Source: Tabrizicola_A aquatica
Lineage (GTDB): Bacteria > Pseudomonadota > Alphaproteobacteria > Rhodobacterales > Rhodobacteraceae
NCBI GenBank assembly: GCA_965194375.1
Contig: OZ239428.1
DNA length: 64,000 bases
Strand: one strand, 5' to 3'
Shown: positions 59,970 through 64,000 of the stretch, one piece after another
How positions within the stretch are numbered: the first letter of the stretch is position 1
How the letters are laid out: every line of letters begins with the position of its first letter
Program-made: the position numbers and the translations under genes
The notes under the pieces: model-generated
What the model was told of the DNA's origin: nothing
The model's database searches: none
The model's input: the letters and a program-made list of their open reading frames with translations, nothing else

Positions 59970-61019
59970 ATGACGCATCTGTGGGTAAGGGCCGAGCAGC
60001 GCCCGAACGAGGAACGCGTCGGCCTGACGCCCGAAGGGGCTGCGGCACTTGTCAAGGCGGGCATCCGGGTGACAGTCGAACGCTCCTCGGTTCGGGCTAT
60101 TCCGTTGGATGGCTATATAACAGCGGGCTGCGAGATTGCGGATGAAAACCTGTGGCCCAAGGCCCCGGCGGATGCGATCATCTTCGGGCTGAAGGAACTG
60201 CCCGAGGATGGCACCCCGCTCACCCACCGCCACATCATGTTCGGCCATGCCTACAAAGGCCAACCTGCCGGGCAGATCCTGCTCAAGCGGTTCAAGGCCG
60301 GGGGCGGCACGCTCTATGATCTGGAGTATCTGGTGGACACGACCGGGCGGCGCGTGGCGGCCTTTGGCTATTGGGCGGGCTATGCAGGGGCGGCAGTCAG
60401 CTTGAAATGCTGGGCCGCGCAGCAGCGTGGCGGCATTGCCGGGCCGGTGTCAAAATACCCCGGCAAAGACGCGCTTCTGGCAGACCTCGCACGCGATTTG
60501 GGCGGCCCTGCCCGCCCGCGCGCCATCATCATCGGCGCCAAGGGCCGGGTTGGCACCGGTGCCGCCGATCTTTGCGCCGCGATGGGGGTGGAAACCACGC
60601 TTTGGGACATGGCCGAAACCGCCAGCGGCGGACCGTTCCCAGAAGTCCTGCAGCATGAGATTTTCCTCAACTGCATCCTCGCCCGTCCCGGCTGCCCGGT
60701 CTTTGTCCCAGCCAGCGCCAAAACCGATGCCCGCAAGCTGACCGTGATCGGCGATATCGCCTGCGATCCGACGTCAGATTTCTCGCCGATCAAGGTCTAT
60801 GACCGCGTCACCGAATGGGGCGAACCGGCGCTGCGGGTGGCCGACAATCCGCCCTTGGATGTGACGGCGATTGACAACCTTCCCTCGATGCTGCCGGTGG
60901 AATCCTCGGAAGATTACGCAGCACAGCTGTTGCCCAGCCTTGTGACCCTGACCGATCTTGGCGCGGGCGTCTGGGGCCGGGCCAAGGCGGAGTTCGAGAC
61001 GCATACGACAGGCATGTAA
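59970..61019 (+). CDS. Saccharopine dehydrogenase, lysine-forming type (LYS1-like)
   Basis: The 349-residue enzyme has THLWVRAEQRPNEERVGLTP at the N-terminus, MFGHAYKGQPAG, then LYDLEYLVD and AFGYWAGYAGAA. It later has IIIGAKGRVGTGAADLC (nucleotide-binding) and PLDVTAIDNLPSMLP. These are AlaDH/PNT-N and LYS1-type saccharopine dehydrogenase signatures. With the second dehydrogenase downstream it would interconvert lysine and alpha-aminoadipate semialdehyde via saccharopine; the direction, catabolic or biosynthetic, is not visible. Divergent from the SGNH operon, 88 bases from its start. Confidence 0.88.
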   Translation: MTHLWVRAEQRPNEERVGLTPEGAAALVKAGIRVTVERSSVRAIPLDGYITAGCEIADENLWPKAPADAIIFGLKELPEDGTPLTHRHIMFGHAYKGQPAGQILLKRFKAGGGTLYDLEYLVDTTGRRVAAFGYWAGYAGAAVSLKCWAAQQRGGIAGPVSKYPGKDALLADLARDLGGPARPRAIIIGAKGRVGTGAADLCAAMGVETTLWDMAETASGGPFPEVLQHEIFLNCILARPGCPVFVPASAKTDARKLTVIGDIACDPTSDFSPIKVYDRVTEWGEPALRVADNPPLDVTAIDNLPSMLPVESSEDYAAQLLPSLVTLTDLGAGVWGRAKAEFETHTTGM

Positions 61020-61020
61020 G

Positions 61021-61064
61021 GCAAATTTCTTCGAAGAAATTTGCAAGAATTATCGATGATTCTT
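61021..61064. repeat. Two consecutive palindromes between the saccharopine genes
   Basis: 61021-61044 is a perfect 24-base palindrome (half-site GCAAATTTCTTC), and 61045-61064 is a near-perfect one centred on ATCGAT (AAGAAT ... ATTCTT arms). They are AT-rich within GC-rich surroundings and sit in the 79-base gap between two co-directional genes. They may be hairpins modulating the mRNA or binding sites for a regulator. Confidence 0.8.
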
Positions 61065-61098
61065 GGCGCCTTGGGGCGGCAAAGTGGAGGGATGAGAC

Positions 61099-62250
61099 AT
61101 GACGATTCATTGGTGCGGCACGGGGCTGTCGTCGGGTCCGGGTCTGCGGCGGCTTTTGGAAGCCGGGCAAAAAGTGGTGGTCTGGAACCGCACGGTTGAG
61201 AAGGCCCGCGAGGTGGTGGGCGATCTGACGGGCGATATCCGCCCCTACAGCCTTGACGCGCTGACCGCCGCTCTTCAACCCGGCGACATCGCGGTGTCGA
61301 TGCTGCCCGCCGATCAGCATGTCTCGATTGCCAAGGCCTGCCTTGCCAATGGGGCGAACTTCGTCTCCTCCTCCTACATCGCGCCGGAAATGCGGGCGCT
61401 GGATGACGAGTTCCGCGCCAAGGGCCTCGTTTCGGTCAACGAGGTGGGTCTGGACCCCGGCATTGACCATCTGATGGCGCATGATCTGGTGGCCACCTAC
61501 CGCGCTTCGCCCGCCTATCACGCCAACAATGTGCTGTCCTTCGTCTCCTACTGCGGCGGGGTGCCGAAAATCCCGAACCCCTTCCGCTATAAGTTCAGCT
61601 GGGCCCCTGCGGGCGTGCTGAAGGCGCTGCGCTCGCCCTCGCGCAGCTTGAAGAACTTCAGCGAGTTGCGGGTCAATCGGCCTTGGGATGCGATCACGCG
61701 CTATGACGCGCCCCTGCCGCAGGCCGAAAGCTTTGAGGTTTACCCCAACCGCGACAGCTATCCCTTCATGGAAGATTACCGATTCGATCCGGCATGGAAG
61801 GTGCGCGATTTCGTGCGCGGCACCATCCGGTTGAATGGTTGGGCCGACGCTTGGACGCCGATCTTCCGCGAGATCGAGGGGCTTGAAGGCAAATCAGATG
61901 CCGAGATCAACGCGGCCCTGACCGCGCGGGCCGATGCGCTGTTGAAAGAAAACTCCTACGCACCGGGCGAGCCGGACCGCGTGGTCTTGTTCGTCAGCCT
62001 GAAGGCCGAACGCGACGGGCGCGCGGTGTTCGACCAGACTTGGGCGATGGACGCTTGGGGCGATGCGCGCGGCTCGGCCATGGGGCGGCTGGTGTCGGTG
62101 CCGGTCTCCTTGGCGATCGAGACGGTGCAGGCGCGGGAATTCCCCGCGGGTGTGCATGCCGCCCCGCATGACCCCAAGCTGATTGCCAAGTTCCTTGGGC
62201 AGGTTACCCATCTGGCGCAGTATATGACCCGCGTCGATCATCTGGCCTGA
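61099..62250 (+). CDS. Saccharopine dehydrogenase, glutamate-forming type (LYS9-like)
   Basis: The 383-residue enzyme has IHWCGTGLSSGPGLRRLLEA (Rossmann-like start with GTGLSSG in place of GAGFVA), VVWNRTVEKAREVVGDL, VSMLPADQHVSIAKACL, FVSSSYIAPEMRALDDEF, and EVGLDPGIDHLMAHDLV. The last is the conserved saccharopine reductase signature. It complements the LYS1-like enzyme encoded upstream, which makes a lysine-saccharopine-aminoadipate semialdehyde module. A hairpin follows the stop. Confidence 0.9.
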   Translation: MTIHWCGTGLSSGPGLRRLLEAGQKVVVWNRTVEKAREVVGDLTGDIRPYSLDALTAALQPGDIAVSMLPADQHVSIAKACLANGANFVSSSYIAPEMRALDDEFRAKGLVSVNEVGLDPGIDHLMAHDLVATYRASPAYHANNVLSFVSYCGGVPKIPNPFRYKFSWAPAGVLKALRSPSRSLKNFSELRVNRPWDAITRYDAPLPQAESFEVYPNRDSYPFMEDYRFDPAWKVRDFVRGTIRLNGWADAWTPIFREIEGLEGKSDAEINAALTARADALLKENSYAPGEPDRVVLFVSLKAERDGRAVFDQTWAMDAWGDARGSAMGRLVSVPVSLAIETVQAREFPAGVHAAPHDPKLIAKFLGQVTHLAQYMTRVDHLA

Positions 62251-62259
62251 CGGGCCGTC

Positions 62260-62291
62260 CTGCTGGGTGGGATACAAACCCCACCCGGCAG
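62260..62291 (+). terminator. Hairpin after the saccharopine operon
   Basis: CTGCTGGGTGGG (62260-62271) and CCCACCCGGCAG (62280-62291) pair over 12 bases with a single mismatch and an eight-base loop. It starts 9 bases after the stop. There is no T-run, so it could be a Rho-dependent or partial terminator. Confidence 0.5.
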
Positions 62292-62419
62292 CCTGCGCCA
62301 CAAAGGCGCCACAATTCGCTCGATTTCTGCCGCTTTGGGGTGACATCGAGGGGTCATGAAGCTATGCTTTGACTCAAGAATGACCCGCAAGGCGGGCAGC
62401 CCCAAAGAGCAGACACACC

Positions 62420-64000
62420 ATGGCATCGCTCGGCACAGGATCCCTGATGGGCGGCCTCGGCACTCGCTGGGCAATGGGGCGCACCTTGCGGGCACTGCCT
62501 GCGCGCGGCTTTGTGGCGCAGCCTGAACCGCGCACCATCGGGCTTTATGCCCGAGGTCGTCAGCTGATCGCCGGCAACGCGCTCTTTGGCGGGGAGTTGG
62601 TCGAGGTGAAGGGCGGCACACTATGGGACATCGTGCAACCCGATCCGGGACAGGCCGATGACATTCATGGCTTCAGTTGGCTCGATGATCTGGCGGCCGT
62701 GGGCGACGCGCAGGCCCGCACGCGGGCGCAAAACTGGCTGTGGGATTGGATCGCGCGCTATGGCGCTGGCCGCGGTCCGGGCTGGTCGCCCGATCTGACC
62801 GGGCGGCGGCTGATCCGCTGGATCAACCATGCGCTCTTTGTCCTTAGCGGCCGCGACCGGGCGCAGTCGGATGCCTATTACGCCCAAGTCACGGCGCAGA
62901 CGGTGTTCCTGTCTTGGCGCTGGCAGCAGGCCGCCCCCGGCCTGCCGCGATTTGAGGCGCTGGTCGGGCTGGTCTCAGCCAGCCTTGCGCTGGTTGGCAT
63001 GGAAAAGCTGGTCGGGCCGGCGGTCACTGCCTTGTCCGCCGAATGTGGCCGCGAGGTGGACGCCCAAGGCGGGATTCCCACCCGCAACCCCGAAGAACTG
63101 CTTGAGGTGTTCACCCTCCTGACCTGGGCCGTGCAGGCGCTGAACGAGGCGGGACAGATGCCCCCCGAACCCCTCTTGGCCGCAATCGAACGCATCACCC
63201 CCACGCTGCGCGCGCTGCGCCATGCCGATGGCGGCCTTGCGCGGTTTCATAGCGGCGGGCGGGGCCTTGAGGGGCGGTTGGATCAGGCCCTTGCAGCGGC
63301 GGCTGTCAAACCCACGGCAACCAGCGCCCAAGGCCTCGCCATGGGCTTTGCCCGGCTGCAAGGCGGGCGCACCTCGGTGGTGATCGACGCGAGCACCCCT
63401 CCGGCCGGGTTGGCCAGCGCGCTGGCCCACGCCTCGACGCTGGCCTTTGAGCTGACCTCAGGACGCCGTCCCCTGATCGTGTCTTGCGGATCAGGCGCTC
63501 CGTTTGGTCCCGACTGGCGGCTCGCAGGCCGCGCCACCGCCAGCCATTCGACGCTGGCGCTGGAGGGGTTCTCCTCGTCGCGCTTCAAACCGGGCAGCGA
63601 ATTGCTGACCGACTGCGCCGGGGTGCATCATCTGCGCTTGGGCGCAGGCGATGGCGGACCATTCTTTTCGGCCAGCCATGACGGCTGGGCCGCCACCCAC
63701 GGCCTGTCACATCTGCGCACCCTGACCCTCTCCGCCGATGGCCGCCGTCTGATCGGGCAAGATGCCCTGACGGCTGGCACCGACAGCCAAAAAGCCCGAT
63801 TCGAACGGCTGATGACCGAAGGTCGTCTGGCAGGGGTCGGCTTTGCCCTGCGGTTTCATCTGCACCCCGATGTCGATGCCACGCTGGACATGGGCGGGAA
63901 CGCCGTTTCAATCGCCCTGAAAAGCGGCGAGATCTGGGTGTTTCGGCACAATTCGCAGGCGGTTCTGTCGCTGGATGCCTCGGTCTACCTGCAAAAGGGG
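62420..64000 (+). CDS. Heparinase II/III-family protein (truncated by window end)
   Basis: The frame is open from ATG 62420 to the last base, 527 codons, with no stop. The N-terminal half is helical (GLYARGRQLIAGNALFGGEL, NWLWDWIARYGAGRG, PDLTGRRLIRWINHAL), an alpha/alpha toroid. The second half is beta-rich with FELTSGRRPLIVSCGSG, STLALEGFSSSRF and ASHDGWAATHGLSHLRTL, typical of the heparinase II/III-like C-terminal sheet. These proteins in Rhodobacterales usually lie near purH and rsmB in the core genome and probably act on an envelope polysaccharide; the substrate is unknown. No signal peptide visible at this start. Confidence 0.85.
   Translation, partial: MASLGTGSLMGGLGTRWAMGRTLRALPARGFVAQPEPRTIGLYARGRQLIAGNALFGGELVEVKGGTLWDIVQPDPGQADDIHGFSWLDDLAAVGDAQARTRAQNWLWDWIARYGAGRGPGWSPDLTGRRLIRWINHALFVLSGRDRAQSDAYYAQVTAQTVFLSWRWQQAAPGLPRFEALVGLVSASLALVGMEKLVGPAVTALSAECGREVDAQGGIPTRNPEELLEVFTLLTWAVQALNEAGQMPPEPLLAAIERITPTLRALRHADGGLARFHSGGRGLEGRLDQALAAAAVKPTATSAQGLAMGFARLQGGRTSVVIDASTPPAGLASALAHASTLAFELTSGRRPLIVSCGSGAPFGPDWRLAGRATASHSTLALEGFSSSRFKPGSELLTDCAGVHHLRLGAGDGGPFFSASHDGWAATHGLSHLRTLTLSADGRRLIGQDALTAGTDSQKARFERLMTEGRLAGVGFALRFHLHPDVDATLDMGGNAVSIALKSGEIWVFRHNSQAVLSLDASVYLQKG

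Overview
The window reads as chromosome or chromid DNA of an alphaproteobacterium of the Rhodobacterales (Rhodobacteraceae). This rests on recognisable housekeeping proteins (AhcY, MetK, LeuS, LptE, HolA, a small Rhodobacter-type porin, a DUF3576-type lipoprotein, a heparinase-like protein) and on the GC-rich codon use of the right-hand part. No database search was possible; family names come from reading motifs.

Layout. (1) 0-6.4 kb: a small membrane protein and an RfaH/NusG-like antiterminator, converging on a leftward isoprenoid operon (membrane protein, geranylgeranyl-reductase-like flavoprotein, cis-prenyltransferase). Then come a secreted beta-rich protein, a fossil C-terminus of dxs, and a MarR-type EPS regulator with an apparent +1 frameshift. 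(2) 6.6-11.7 kb: polysaccharide export set (Wzz-like, SLBB/Wza-like, a large secreted/outer-membrane protein). (3) 11.9-21.3 kb: a complete type I secretion system (TolC-like, ABC with degenerate C39 domain, HlyD-like) directly followed by a 1050-residue beta-helix protein carrying a Tyr-Gly repeat block and two further secreted proteins. (4) 21.6-24.1 kb: ahcY-metK, the SAM cycle. (5) 24.3-36.0 kb: a clearly AT-richer Wzx/Wzy-type glycan cluster (methyltransferase, kdsD, kdsA, flippase, glycosyltransferases, an IS5-type fossil, polymerase candidate, zinc-ribbon epimerase). (6) 36.0-41.2 kb: GC-rich rmlCBDA and pgm, supplying dTDP-rhamnose precursors. (7) 41.3-45.3 kb: YdcF protein, then a small islet with tyrosine recombinase, HTH protein and two unknown genes. 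(8) 45.4-64 kb: ordinary core genome: porin, DUF3576, leuS-lptE-holA, OsmC, GAF, flavoprotein, MscS, HNH, a GT2/SGNH/glycosidase-like operon, two saccharopine dehydrogenases, and a heparinase II/III-like gene cut by the window end.

Together, parts 1-6 look like one surface-polysaccharide and secreted-matrix locus: nucleotide-sugar and KDO supply, assembly by glycosyltransferases, flipping and polymerisation, chain-length control and export, and a secreted repeat protein that may interact with the polymer. SAM-cycle genes could support sugar methylation, and an extra cis-prenyltransferase plus prenyl reductase could make a dedicated lipid carrier or terpenoid; these links are inference.

The strongest candidates for something undescribed are the T1SS/Tyr-Gly beta-helix cassette (11.9-21.3 kb), the three-gene isoprenoid operon (0.8-3.6 kb), and the SGNH/glycosidase-like/GT2 operon (55.7-59.9 kb).
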